The notes: generated by a model from the letters alone, not told the origin. Numbered from the stretch's first letter, positions 1 to 5,770 are shown. The stretch: 7,511 nucleotides of DNA from Pseudomonadota bacterium (GCA_023436385.1 JAEZJH010000606.1:1-7511); one strand, 5' to 3'. Made by a program: numbers and translations.

Positions 1-806
1 CGGAGGAGCCGCTTCGAGGCGCCGCCCTCGGCGAGGACGTAGCCGGCCACGGTGAGGAGCGGGATCGCCGGCAGCGTCGACGAGGCCACCAGCCGGAAGG
101 TCTCGGTGGGCACCGCGGCGATCGAGACCCCCCCGGCGAAGAAGAGGAGCATCGCCATCCCGGCCATGGCCACGAACACCGGGGCGCCGGCGAGGAGGCC
201 GACCAGGATCACGATCGTCCCGGGCACGACCAGGGCGGAGGCGGCCGCTTCGAAGAGGCCGCTGCCGGCGAGGACCGCGGCGAAGGCGAGGGCGGCGAGG
301 CGGCCGCTCCAGCGGGGCGAGGCGGCGAGGACGAAGCGCACCGCCATCAGGGCTGCCGCCGCGGGCATCACCAGCTCGCTCCACCACTCCGGGATCCCGC
401 CGGGCAGCGTCGAGGCGCGGCCGGAGTCGGCCTGCACCATCAGCCAACTGGCCCGGGCGAAGAGCGCCGCCACCGCGGCGGAGAGGCCGCCGACGTAGAG
501 CTTCGCCGCGTCCCGGAGCCGGCCGGCGGGGATCAGCTCTCCGGTGGCCAGGGCGAGGTGCTTGCCCGCGCCGGTGGCGAGGAGCGCCCCCAGGAACCCG
601 GCCCAGAGGGTGAGGTGCTGCGTGTAGAGGATCCCGCCGGGGACGCCGGCGCCGAGGAACCTCCGGCCGACGATCTCGAGGACGGGGAGCGCCGCCATCG
701 CCGCGAGGACGGCGACGATCAGGCCCTGCTCGAGGCCGGCGAGGAGACGGCGCGGGAAGGAGACGGTAGCGGTGACGGGAACGGAGGCGGTCGTGCTCGG
801 CTGCAA
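1..806 (-). CDS. TRAP transporter fused small/large permease (DctQ-DctM), C-terminus beyond window
   Basis: Integral inner-membrane part of a TRAP transporter, which moves a solute handed over by the periplasmic binding protein using an ion gradient. The frame is open from a TTG at 804-806 to the left edge, giving 268 residues. That TTG follows GAGAGGA at 812-818 with 5 nt spacing, and no better start is visible. Residues about 27-125 look like DctQ: hydrophobic helices, an EIVGRRFLG stretch near 44-52 and YTQHLTLWAGFLGALLATG at 61-79. More hydrophobic segments follow at about 147-186. From about residue 190 the sequence reads as the start of DctM: a long hydrophobic stretch with LVGLLAGAPVFVAMAG at 201-216, then PAIPLLTVAGYVLAEGGASK at 246-265, the typical large-subunit 'IPLF..AGYLMAEGG.SKRL' region. 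Q and M are therefore one polypeptide, as in TatT-associated TRAP systems. Most of DctM lies outside the window. It is downstream of dctP and tatT on the same strand. Confidence 0.88.
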   Translation of the reverse strand, partial: MQPSTTASVPVTATVSFPRRLLAGLEQGLIVAVLAAMAALPVLEIVGRRFLGAGVPGGILYTQHLTLWAGFLGALLATGAGKHLALATGELIPAGRLRDAAKLYVGGLSAAVAALFARASWLMVQADSGRASTLPGGIPEWWSELVMPAAAALMAVRFVLAASPRWSGRLAALAFAAVLAGSGLFEAAASALVVPGTIVILVGLLAGAPVFVAMAGMAMLLFFAGGVSIAAVPTETFRLVASSTLPAIPLLTVAGYVLAEGGASKRLL

Positions 807-821
807 GTGAATCCTCTCGAA

Positions 822-835
822 CCGCAAGCGTGCGG
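822..835 (-). promoter_or_regulatory. Small hairpin just upstream of the permease ribosome-binding site
   Basis: CCGCA and TGCGG form a perfect 5-bp stem around a 4-nt loop. In the transcript it ends 3 nt before the GAGAGGA that serves the TTG start of the fused permease, so it could influence initiation. It is short and could be chance in such GC-rich DNA. Confidence 0.3.
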
Positions 836-836
836 C

Positions 837-885
837 TCCTCCGGCGCGGACCCGTGGAACGGGCCCGGAAAATCGCGCCGGAGGA
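837..885 (-). promoter_or_regulatory. Long imperfect hairpin in the dctP-permease spacer, with inner stem
   Basis: TCCTCCGGCGCG at 837-848 is the exact reverse complement of CGCGCCGGAGGA at 874-885, a 12-bp stem. The 25 nt between them contain a second stem (GACCCGT against ACGGGCC, with one G-U pair in the RNA). The outer 4 bp share bases with the neighbouring hairpin at 882-911, so the full stem and that hairpin cannot both form completely, although an 8-bp core can coexist with it. A TTTT run lies within the loop on the transcript but not directly after a stem, so this is not a standard intrinsic terminator. Confidence 0.5.
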
Positions 886-911
886 CCGGACCGACCGGAA
901 GGTCCGGTCCT
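882..911 (-). promoter_or_regulatory. Perfect 11-bp hairpin in the dctP-permease spacer
   Basis: AGGACCGGACC at 882-892 and GGTCCGGTCCT at 901-911 are exact reverse complements around an 8-nt loop. It abuts the next hairpin with no gap. No U-tract follows directly on the transcript, so a role in RNA stability or in polarity between dctP and the permease is more likely than simple termination. That role is inferred. Confidence 0.6.
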
Positions 912-933
912 GGGCGCGCGTGGTCGCGCGCCC
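912..933 (-). promoter_or_regulatory. Perfect 9-bp GC hairpin after dctP
   Basis: GGGCGCGCG at 912-920 and CGCGCGCCC at 925-933 pair perfectly around a 4-nt loop, the tightest stem in the spacer. In the transcript it is the first structure after the dctP stop codon, 20 nt downstream of it. A stem of this kind behind a binding-protein gene commonly protects the upstream mRNA from 3' exonucleases, as at malE-malF in E. coli. This is an analogy only. Confidence 0.55.
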
Positions 934-953
934 GCCCGGCGAGAGCGGCTCCG

Positions 954-1955
954 CTACTGGCGGGTGGCGCGGTACTGGTCCCGTGCCTGCTTCACCGCGT
1001 CGAAGTCGGCCACCGGGATCGATCCGCCCCGCATCGCCTTCCAGGTCTTCTCCGCGAGCCCGTCCCACTGGGCCCGCTCGGCGGGGGTGAGCCGCATCAC
1101 CTTCAGGCCGCGCTTCTCCATCGCGGCGATCGAATCGTCGTTCATCTTCGAGACGGCCTTGTCGATCCGGGCGCCGATGGCCCGGGCCGAGGCGAGGAGC
1201 TTGGGCCGGAGGTCGGCGGGGATCTTCTCCCAGGTCTCCTTGGCGATCACCGTGGCGCCGAGGATGCGGCCCCAGCGGGCGTCGGGCATGTACGGCGCGG
1301 TCTCGAAGTAGCGGGCGGTGAAGGCCATGATCGCGCTGTTGGCGAAGCCGTCGATCATCCCGGTGGTGAGCGAGGGGACGATGTCGGTGGCGGAGAGCAC
1401 CACCGGCGTGAAGCCCGCGTCGCGCCAGGCCTCGGCGGCCTTGGGGTCGCCGGCCCAGGTGAAGACCTTCATCCCCGCCGCCTCGGCGGGCGTCCGGATC
1501 GGCTTCTTCGAGAAGAAGTAGGCCCAGCCGGTGTCGCCCCAGGCGAGCACCACGAAGCCCTTCTCCTCGAGCCGCTTCTCCCAGACCGGCGCGACCTGGC
1601 CCATCACGTACGAAAGCTCCGCGTCGTCGGCGATCAGGCCGGGGACGCCGATCGCCTGGGGGCCGGGATCGATGTCGTGGAGGCCGATGATGGTGATCGC
1701 CGCCGACTGCAGCTGGCCGACCCGCATCTTCCGGACCATGTCGCCCTCGTTCCCGGCGACGCCGCCCGCGAAGATCTTCACCTTCACCTGGCCGTTCGAC
1801 TCCTTCTCCCAGGTCTGGGCCAGCTCCTTGAGCAGCTTGTGCCAGGGCGATCCGTCGGGCGCGAGGGTGCCCAGCTTGACGGTGACCTCGGCGTGGGCGG
1901 GCGCCGCGAAGGCGCAGAGGGCCACGGCGGCCAGGGCAGCAAAGAGACGACGCAT
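954..1955 (-). CDS. dctP: TRAP transporter periplasmic solute-binding protein, DctP/TatP type
   Basis: Periplasmic binding protein that captures the solute and delivers it to the QM permease. The start chosen is the ATG at 1953-1955: it is 7 nt after a strong GGAGGAG (1963-1969) and gives a clean signal peptide, MRRLFAALAAVALCAFAAPA then HA|E, with cleavage after residue 22. An upstream in-frame extension exists but lacks these features. The protein is 333 residues, normal for DctP. Family marks include VTVKLGTLAPDGSPWHK (24-40), FAGGVAGNEGDMVRKMRVGQ (62-81), a hinge-region GWAYFFSKKPIRTPAEAAGM (143-162), and SATDIVPSLTTGMIDGF (188-204), which matches the usual 'DV..AL.TG.ID' segment. Where most DctPs have G-x-K-x-R this one reads GMKVFTWAGDP (161-171), so the usual carboxylate-binding Arg is absent. 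It lies 4 nt after the tatT-like gene and 147 nt before the permease. Family assignment is firm; the substrate is unknown. Confidence 0.93.
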   Translation of the reverse strand: MRRLFAALAAVALCAFAAPAHAEVTVKLGTLAPDGSPWHKLLKELAQTWEKESNGQVKVKIFAGGVAGNEGDMVRKMRVGQLQSAAITIIGLHDIDPGPQAIGVPGLIADDAELSYVMGQVAPVWEKRLEEKGFVVLAWGDTGWAYFFSKKPIRTPAEAAGMKVFTWAGDPKAAEAWRDAGFTPVVLSATDIVPSLTTGMIDGFANSAIMAFTARYFETAPYMPDARWGRILGATVIAKETWEKIPADLRPKLLASARAIGARIDKAVSKMNDDSIAAMEKRGLKVMRLTPAERAQWDGLAEKTWKAMRGGSIPVADFDAVKQARDQYRATRQ

Positions 1956-1959
1956 CGAA

Positions 1960-2868
1960 TCACTCCTCCAGGAACAGATCGCCGACGCGGGCCTTGAGCC
2001 GGCGGGCGCGATCCTGGGCAATCAGGTTGGCGAGCCGGTACTTCGGCTCCGAGTCGGGATCGAAGGCGAGGACGCGATCGAGGTAGGCGTCGAACTCCTT
2101 CCGGTCCTGTCGGGCGACGGCGACCGATTCCGCCCAGGTCACCAGGACGCCCAGCCGCTTGCCTCCCGTGAGGGCGAGGGCACGGTCGAGGTGCTCCCGG
2201 GCGCGCTCGACGCTCCCGCCCATCAGCTCCCCGCGGCTCGCGTCGAGGGAGACCAGGAACTCGTGGATCGCCCCGTCGTCGTAGTCCTCGTCGAGCGCCA
2301 GGGCCCGGAGCGCCAGCGCCTCGACCACCGGCAGATCCCCGACCACGTCCATCTCGTCCTTGGAGATGGAGATCCGGAGGCCCCAGGCGGCGGCGGTCCA
2401 GTAGAGCAGGCCGACGTCCTCTTCCTCGGCCTCCTTCAGGGCCCGCTTCGGATCCTTCAGGAGCTGGGCGGAGAAGCCCTCGTGCCGGCTCTCCAGGCCG
2501 GCGAGGCCGTGCCTCCGGGCCCGGTCGAGGAGCTTCTGGGCCCGGAGCCGGAGCTCCTCCGCCCGATCGGGATCGGTGGGCTCGAGCCGGTGGGCGTCCT
2601 CGAGGACGAAGGCGAAGACGTACTGGGTGAAGCCGGAGGCGGCGGAGAGGCGCAGGTCCTCGTTGTCGGGCGCGGCCTCCACCAGGCCCTCGATGGTCTT
2701 CAGGCCGAAGGGCGTCGCCTCCCGGACCAACTGGGGATCGTCATCCGCGGCGAAGAGGTTCCCGCCGCCGGAGAGCGCGCTGGCGGCCGCGTTGACCGCC
2801 ATGGTCTTGCAGGCGGCGAGCGGGAGGACGAGGGCGAGAAGCGGCAGGAGTAGACGTCGAGAATCCAA
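1960..2868 (-). CDS. TRAP-associated TatT-family TPR lipoprotein
   Basis: Periplasmic lipoprotein of the TatT family (in Treponema pallidum, Tp0956), which binds the DctP-type protein TatP and marks the TPAT class of TRAP transporter. The 302-residue frame starts at a TTG (2866-2868). It is the first possible start after an in-frame TAA at 2911-2913, and it places a lipoprotein signal directly at the N-terminus: MDSRRLLLPLLALVLPLAAC with lipobox LAAC and Cys20. No good Shine-Dalgarno precedes it. The rest is Ala/Leu/Arg-rich helical sequence with family landmarks: PFGLKTIEGLVEAAPDNEDL (53-72), ASGFTQYVFAFVLED (77-91), GLLYWTAAAWGLRISISKD (153-171), GAIHEFLVSLD (199-209), a GGSVERAREHLDRALALTGG segment (217-236) and a C-terminal RLANLIAQDRARRL (278-291). 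Lys follows the lipid Cys, so no Asp inner-membrane retention signal of the E. coli type is present. Its last codons (L-E-E-stop) double as the ribosome-binding site of dctP, implying coupled translation. Confidence 0.92.
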   Translation of the reverse strand: MDSRRLLLPLLALVLPLAACKTMAVNAAASALSGGGNLFAADDDPQLVREATPFGLKTIEGLVEAAPDNEDLRLSAASGFTQYVFAFVLEDAHRLEPTDPDRAEELRLRAQKLLDRARRHGLAGLESRHEGFSAQLLKDPKRALKEAEEEDVGLLYWTAAAWGLRISISKDEMDVVGDLPVVEALALRALALDEDYDDGAIHEFLVSLDASRGELMGGSVERAREHLDRALALTGGKRLGVLVTWAESVAVARQDRKEFDAYLDRVLAFDPDSEPKYRLANLIAQDRARRLKARVGDLFLEE

Positions 2869-2907
2869 GGGAAAACCCGGGCCCTGGGCCGGCTGTGGAG
2901 GGCGCGC

Positions 2908-2936
2908 AGCTTAGGGGCCGCACACCGGCGGGTCAA
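2908..2936 (-). promoter_or_regulatory. Candidate sigma70-type promoter of the TRAP operon
   Basis: On the minus strand TTGACC (2931-2936, 5 of 6 matches to TTGACA) is followed after exactly 17 nt by TAAGCT (2908-2913, TA...T kept, 3 of 6 matches to TATAAT). Transcription would begin near 2901 and leave a leader of roughly 30 nt before the TTG of the tatT-like gene. The -10 is weak. The spacer from the cytochrome stop to this gene is 166 nt with no convincing terminator, so read-through from the cytochrome gene is also possible. Confidence 0.4.
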
Positions 2937-2943
2937 CGCCGGT
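2924..2943. promoter_or_regulatory. Inverted repeat framing the candidate -35 box, possible operator
   Basis: ACCGGCG (2924-2930) and CGCCGGT (2937-2943) are exact reverse complements, and the 6-nt centre GGTCAA is precisely the candidate -35 hexamer read on the other strand. A dimeric regulator bound here would block RNA polymerase. Seven-bp GC palindromes are common in DNA this GC-rich, so the position is the main argument. Confidence 0.3.
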
Positions 2944-3034
2944 CCTCCGGGGGAACGGATGCCGGGTAACACGGCCCTCGAGCGCCGAAATTCCCTCCGC
3001 ACGCCAGCCGACCTGGTGGGCCCGGCCCTGCGAG

Positions 3035-3529
3035 CTACTGGCCGAACCCGCGGATCTTCTCGCGGAGCGCGGCCACCACCGCGGGCTTGGTCTGCAGGTC
3101 GGGGTTCGGCGGCATCAGCGGGCTCTTCCCCACCGCCGGTCCGCCGGCGACGATGATCCGCTCGATGTGCGCGTCGTTCACCGACTTCTGCCAGGCCGGA
3201 TCGTGGAAATTCCGGGGCTTCGGGTTGAGCGCGGCGGCGGTCGGCCCCTCGCCCGAGCCGGTCGGCCCGTGGCAGGCGACGCAGCGGGAGGTGAAGATCT
3301 GCTCCGCCTCCGCCCGGGCCTCGGCGGTGACCGCCACCGGCTCGGCCGGCGCCGCCGGGGCGGCCGGCTGGGCTGCCGAAGCCCCGCCTCCCCGGGAAGC
3401 CTCGAGTTCCTGGGCCACCCGGGCCGGCGTGGGACCGCCCTCGGTCTTGGTCTCGCACCCCGCGACGAGCCCGACGGCGGCCAGCGCGGCGGCGAGCACG
3501 AAGATTCCCCTCGTCTTCACGTTTCCCAT
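3035..3529 (-). CDS. Monoheme cytochrome c lipoprotein
   Basis: Small class I c-type cytochrome, probably lipid-anchored and facing the periplasm, carrying single electrons between redox partners that are not encoded here. The ATG at 3527-3529 follows GGAGGA (3537-3542) with 7 nt spacing. A competing out-of-frame ATG directly abuts the GGAGGA and is unlikely to be used. The 164-residue protein has a signal segment ending in the lipobox VAGC (Cys25), then an Ala/Pro-rich linker (about 47-68) that acts as a tether. The heme site is CVACH (Cys83, Cys86, His87), followed by GPTGSGEGP and NPKPRNFHDPAWQ, a pattern usual in soluble cytochrome c domains. Met139 in SPLMPPNP is the likely sixth heme ligand. 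Glu follows the lipid Cys. It is transcribed divergently from the methyltransferase gene and is 166 nt upstream of the TRAP operon on the same strand. No oxidase or reductase lies beside it, so the partner is unknown. Confidence 0.9.
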   Translation of the reverse strand: MGNVKTRGIFVLAAALAAVGLVAGCETKTEGGPTPARVAQELEASRGGGASAAQPAAPAAPAEPVAVTAEARAEAEQIFTSRCVACHGPTGSGEGPTAAALNPKPRNFHDPAWQKSVNDAHIERIIVAGGPAVGKSPLMPPNPDLQTKPAVVAALREKIRGFGQ

Positions 3530-3598
3530 GGCACATTCCTCCGCGTCGTTGGCGGTGTGCCGGGGCCGGCGCGCCCGGTCAAGCTTCCCGGGCCTACC

Positions 3599-4585
3599 AT
3601 GCTTCCGGCGGTGTCGGGCAGCGTTCGATTCGGGAGCCACGTGGACGTTTCGGCCTTTCACAACCGGTTGAAGAAGACCCTACCGGCGCGGCGCCGCTGG
3701 GCGGCGCGGGAGGGCGTCACCGCCTACCGCGTCTACGACGCCGACATCCCGGAGTTCCGCTACGCGGTGGACGTCTACGGCGAGCACGCCCACGTGGTGG
3801 AGTACGAGCGCCGCGGCCGCCTCCGGCCGCCCGCGGAGGGCGAGGCGATCGCCCGGGCGGTGGCGGAGGTGTTGGGCGTCCCGCCGGAGCACGTGCACCG
3901 GAAGACCAAGGCCCCCAAGGTCTGGGGCGCCGAGCAGTACCAGCGGCTGGGCGAGGCGGGGCGACGGCTGGTGGTGGTCGAACACGGCCTGAAGTTCTGG
4001 GTGAACCTCGACGACTACCTCGACACCGGCCTCTTCCTCGATCACCGGGAGACCCGGGCCCGGGTCCGGGCGGAGGCCCGCGGCAAGCGCTTCCTCAACC
4101 TCTTCTGCTACACCGGCGCCTTCACCGTCCACGCGGCGGCCGGCGGGGCCCGGGCCACCACCTCGGTGGACCTCTCGAACACCTATCTCGGCTGGGCGAA
4201 GGACAACCTGGCGCTGAACGGACTCGACGACGACCGCCAGGAGCTGGTGCGGTCGGACGTGCTCCGCTGGCTCGGCCAGGCCAGGGGGCGGCAGTTCGAT
4301 CTGGCGGTGCTCGATCCGCCCTCGTTCTCCGCGTCGAAGAAGATGGAGCGGACGCTCGACATCGGGCGGGATCACGTGGAGCTGGTCGACGGCACCCTGG
4401 CCCTCCTCGCCCCGGGCGGCGTGCTCTACTTCAGCACCAACTTCCGGGGTTTCGTGCTGGACGAGGCCGCGCTCCGGGAGCTGCGCCGGGGGCTCTCGAT
4501 CGAGGAACTGACCCCCGCGAGCATTCCCGACGACATCCGGGACAAGCAGGTGCACCGCTGTTTTCGACTGGTGGTCCCGGGATAG
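3599..4585 (+). CDS. rlmK: RlmK-type class I SAM-dependent 23S rRNA methyltransferase (standalone)
   Basis: Cytoplasmic methyltransferase resembling the C-terminal RlmK half of E. coli RlmKL, which makes m7G2069 in 23S rRNA. In the 328-residue reading: FHNRLKKTL near 20-28, AREGVTAYRVYDADIPEF (36-53), a PUA/EEHD-like region to about 130, LKFWVNLDDYLDTGLFLDHR (131-150), SAM motif I LNLFCYTGAFTVHA (166-179), acidic motif VDLSNTYLGWA (190-200), and the catalytic-loop DPPSFS (239-244) with later NFRGF. These blocks align closely from memory with RlmK (VNLTDYLDTGLFLDHR, FLNLFSYTG, DPPTFSNSKRM). The THUMP and RlmL halves found fused in E. coli are absent. The start is uncertain: ATG 3599 lacks a Shine-Dalgarno, whereas GTG 3641 in the same frame follows GGGAG by 4 nt and would give 314 residues. 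Both keep the whole conserved domain. The open frame extends upstream to 3167, but that part overlaps the cytochrome gene antisense and is not coding. Confidence 0.88.
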   Translation: MLPAVSGSVRFGSHVDVSAFHNRLKKTLPARRRWAAREGVTAYRVYDADIPEFRYAVDVYGEHAHVVEYERRGRLRPPAEGEAIARAVAEVLGVPPEHVHRKTKAPKVWGAEQYQRLGEAGRRLVVVEHGLKFWVNLDDYLDTGLFLDHRETRARVRAEARGKRFLNLFCYTGAFTVHAAAGGARATTSVDLSNTYLGWAKDNLALNGLDDDRQELVRSDVLRWLGQARGRQFDLAVLDPPSFSASKKMERTLDIGRDHVELVDGTLALLAPGGVLYFSTNFRGFVLDEAALRELRRGLSIEELTPASIPDDIRDKQVHRCFRLVVPG

Positions 4586-4607
4586 CCGGCGAGCGGGCGA
4601 TCGCCGG
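4586..4607 (+). terminator. Hairpin immediately after the methyltransferase stop codon
   Basis: CCGGCGA (4586-4592) and TCGCCGG (4601-4607) form a perfect 7-bp stem around an 8-nt loop, beginning on the base after the TAG stop. No T-run follows, so it is at best a weak or Rho-assisted terminator. An alternative fold uses the palindrome GGCGATCGCC at 4596-4605. Confidence 0.4.
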
Positions 4608-4641
4608 GTGGGTCCGGAGGGAGGGCCGGGGCCCGCGCGTT

Positions 4642-4668
4642 TTGCCTGCGACCGGCCGGGGTTACAAT
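4642..4668 (+). promoter_or_regulatory. Candidate sigma70-type promoter of hrcA
   Basis: TACAAT (4663-4668) matches the -10 consensus at 5 of 6 positions. TTGCCT (4642-4647) matches the -35 at 4 of 6 with a short 15-nt spacer; shifting the -35 to TTTGCC gives 16 nt. Transcription would start near 4675. This rules the in-frame ATG at 4667 out as the start codon and supports the ATG at 4706. No CIRCE repeat (TTAGCACTC-N9-GAGTGCTAA) is visible in or around the promoter. Confidence 0.5.
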
Positions 4669-4705
4669 GGGGATTGCCGGATCGCAGGGGTCACCGGAAC
4701 GAACC

Positions 4706-5755
4706 ATGGCATCGCCCGTCGGCGCACCTCCCGAACTGAACGCCCGCGAGCACGAGGTGCTCCGCGAGATCGTCCAGGACTTCATCCTCACCGGCGAGCC
4801 GGTGGGGTCCGGGGTGATCGCGCCCCGGTGCGACGTCTCCTCGGCCACGGTGCGGAGCGTGATGGCCGACCTCGAGGCGCTGGGGCTCCTCGAGAAGCCG
4901 CACACCTCCGCCGGCCGGGTGCCCACCGAGCGCGGCTACCGGCTCTACGTCGACATGCTGCTCCGGGTCCGGCAGCCGGGGCCCCGGGAGCGGGAGCGGA
5001 TCGAGCGGGGCGTCCAGCCCACCGCCATCTCCGAGCTGATCCACGAGACCGGCCGGCTCCTCCACGAGCTGACCCACCACGCGGCGATCGTCCTCGCCCC
5101 GCGGTTCGAGCACACCCTCTTCCACCGGCTGGAGCTGGTGCGGCTCCGCGAGGACCGGATCCTCGCCATCTTCGTCTCGCCCTCCGGGGCGGTGCAGAAC
5201 CGGCTGATCACCGTGGACTTCCCGGTGGCCCGGGAGGAGTTGGAGCACGCCACCCACTACCTCTCCGAGCTGATGGCCGGGGGGATGACCATCGAGGCGG
5301 TGCAGGCCCGGATCCGGCAGGAGTTGGAGCACGAGCGGGCTCGCTACGACGAGCTATTGAAGAAGTCCCTCACCCTGGGGGAACGGGCGCTCGAGGGCGG
5401 CCCGACGCCGGCGCCGCAGCTCCTGATCGAGGGCGAGGAGAGCTTCCTCGACCAGCCCGAGTTCGCCGAGGACGTGAACCGGATGCGTCGCCTCTTCGCG
5501 GAGCTGGCGCAGCGGGATCGTCTGCTGCGGGTGCTCGAGCGGGCGGTGGAGGGCCGGGACATCCAGATCTTCATCGGCGCGGAGAGCGAGTTCTCCGCCG
5601 CCGCCGGGGTCTCGGTGATCGCCGCGCCGTACGCCCGGGGCGACGTGGTCCTGGGCGCCCTGGCGGTGGTCGGCCCGATGCGGATGAACTACGGCCGGGT
5701 GATCCCGCTGGTGGACTACACGGCCCGGGCGGTGTCGCGGGCGCTCCAGGAGTGA
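4706..5755 (+). CDS. hrcA: Heat-inducible transcription repressor HrcA
   Basis: DNA-binding repressor of class I heat-shock genes, which binds CIRCE operators with help from GroEL. With the ATG at 4706 the protein is 349 residues, a usual HrcA length; the in-frame ATG at 4667 would add 13 residues but sits in the candidate -10 box. The N-terminal winged helix covers about residues 10-85: LNAREHEVLREIVQDFILTG (11-30), EPVGS (31-35), SSATVRSVMADLEALGLLEK (45-64), HTSAGRVPTERGYRLYVD (66-83). The GAF-like middle and C-terminal parts show ILAIFVSPSGAVQNRLI (152-168), RDIQIFIGAESEF (284-296) and GPMRMNYGRVIPLVDYTA (323-340), the last a hallmark of the family. The turn before the recognition helix is shorter than I recall for typical HrcA, and the common 'GSR/K' and 'T-I-R-N' read GSG and T-V-R-S here. 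It does not precede grpE or dnaK as in many bacteria; the next gene is convergent. Confidence 0.95.
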   Translation: MASPVGAPPELNAREHEVLREIVQDFILTGEPVGSGVIAPRCDVSSATVRSVMADLEALGLLEKPHTSAGRVPTERGYRLYVDMLLRVRQPGPRERERIERGVQPTAISELIHETGRLLHELTHHAAIVLAPRFEHTLFHRLELVRLREDRILAIFVSPSGAVQNRLITVDFPVAREELEHATHYLSELMAGGMTIEAVQARIRQELEHERARYDELLKKSLTLGERALEGGPTPAPQLLIEGEESFLDQPEFAEDVNRMRRLFAELAQRDRLLRVLERAVEGRDIQIFIGAESEFSAAAGVSVIAAPYARGDVVLGALAVVGPMRMNYGRVIPLVDYTARAVSRALQE

Positions 5756-5770
5756 CCGCCCTGCGGGCGG
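5756..5770 (+). terminator. Short hairpin abutting the hrcA stop codon
   Basis: CCGCCC (5756-5761) and GGGCGG (5765-5770) pair perfectly around TGC, starting on the base after the TGA. The stem is only 6 bp and no T-run follows, so termination here is tentative. The stronger hairpin 25 nt further on is the better candidate. Confidence 0.3.

Noticed and set aside
558..1997. Long plus-strand open frame of 479 codons over the permease and dctP region
   Set aside because: It is the antisense of clear TRAP transporter genes, is low in complexity (Gly, Asp, Arg, Leu rich) and has no family features. Long shadow frames are expected in GC-rich DNA.
3554..3582. TTGACC -N17- CACACC as a promoter for the cytochrome gene
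   Set aside because: The -35 is good but the -10 matches only two positions, and the predicted start site would leave almost no leader before the ribosome-binding site. Too weak to list as a feature.
3167..3598. Upstream extension of the methyltransferase frame over the cytochrome gene
   Set aside because: This part lies antisense to a cytochrome with an intact CxxCH and lipobox. It is Arg/Gly-rich, and the RlmK similarity starts only after 3599.
4586..4705. CIRCE operator upstream of hrcA
   Set aside because: Looked for TTAGCACTC and GAGTGCTAA halves and near variants on both strands and found none.
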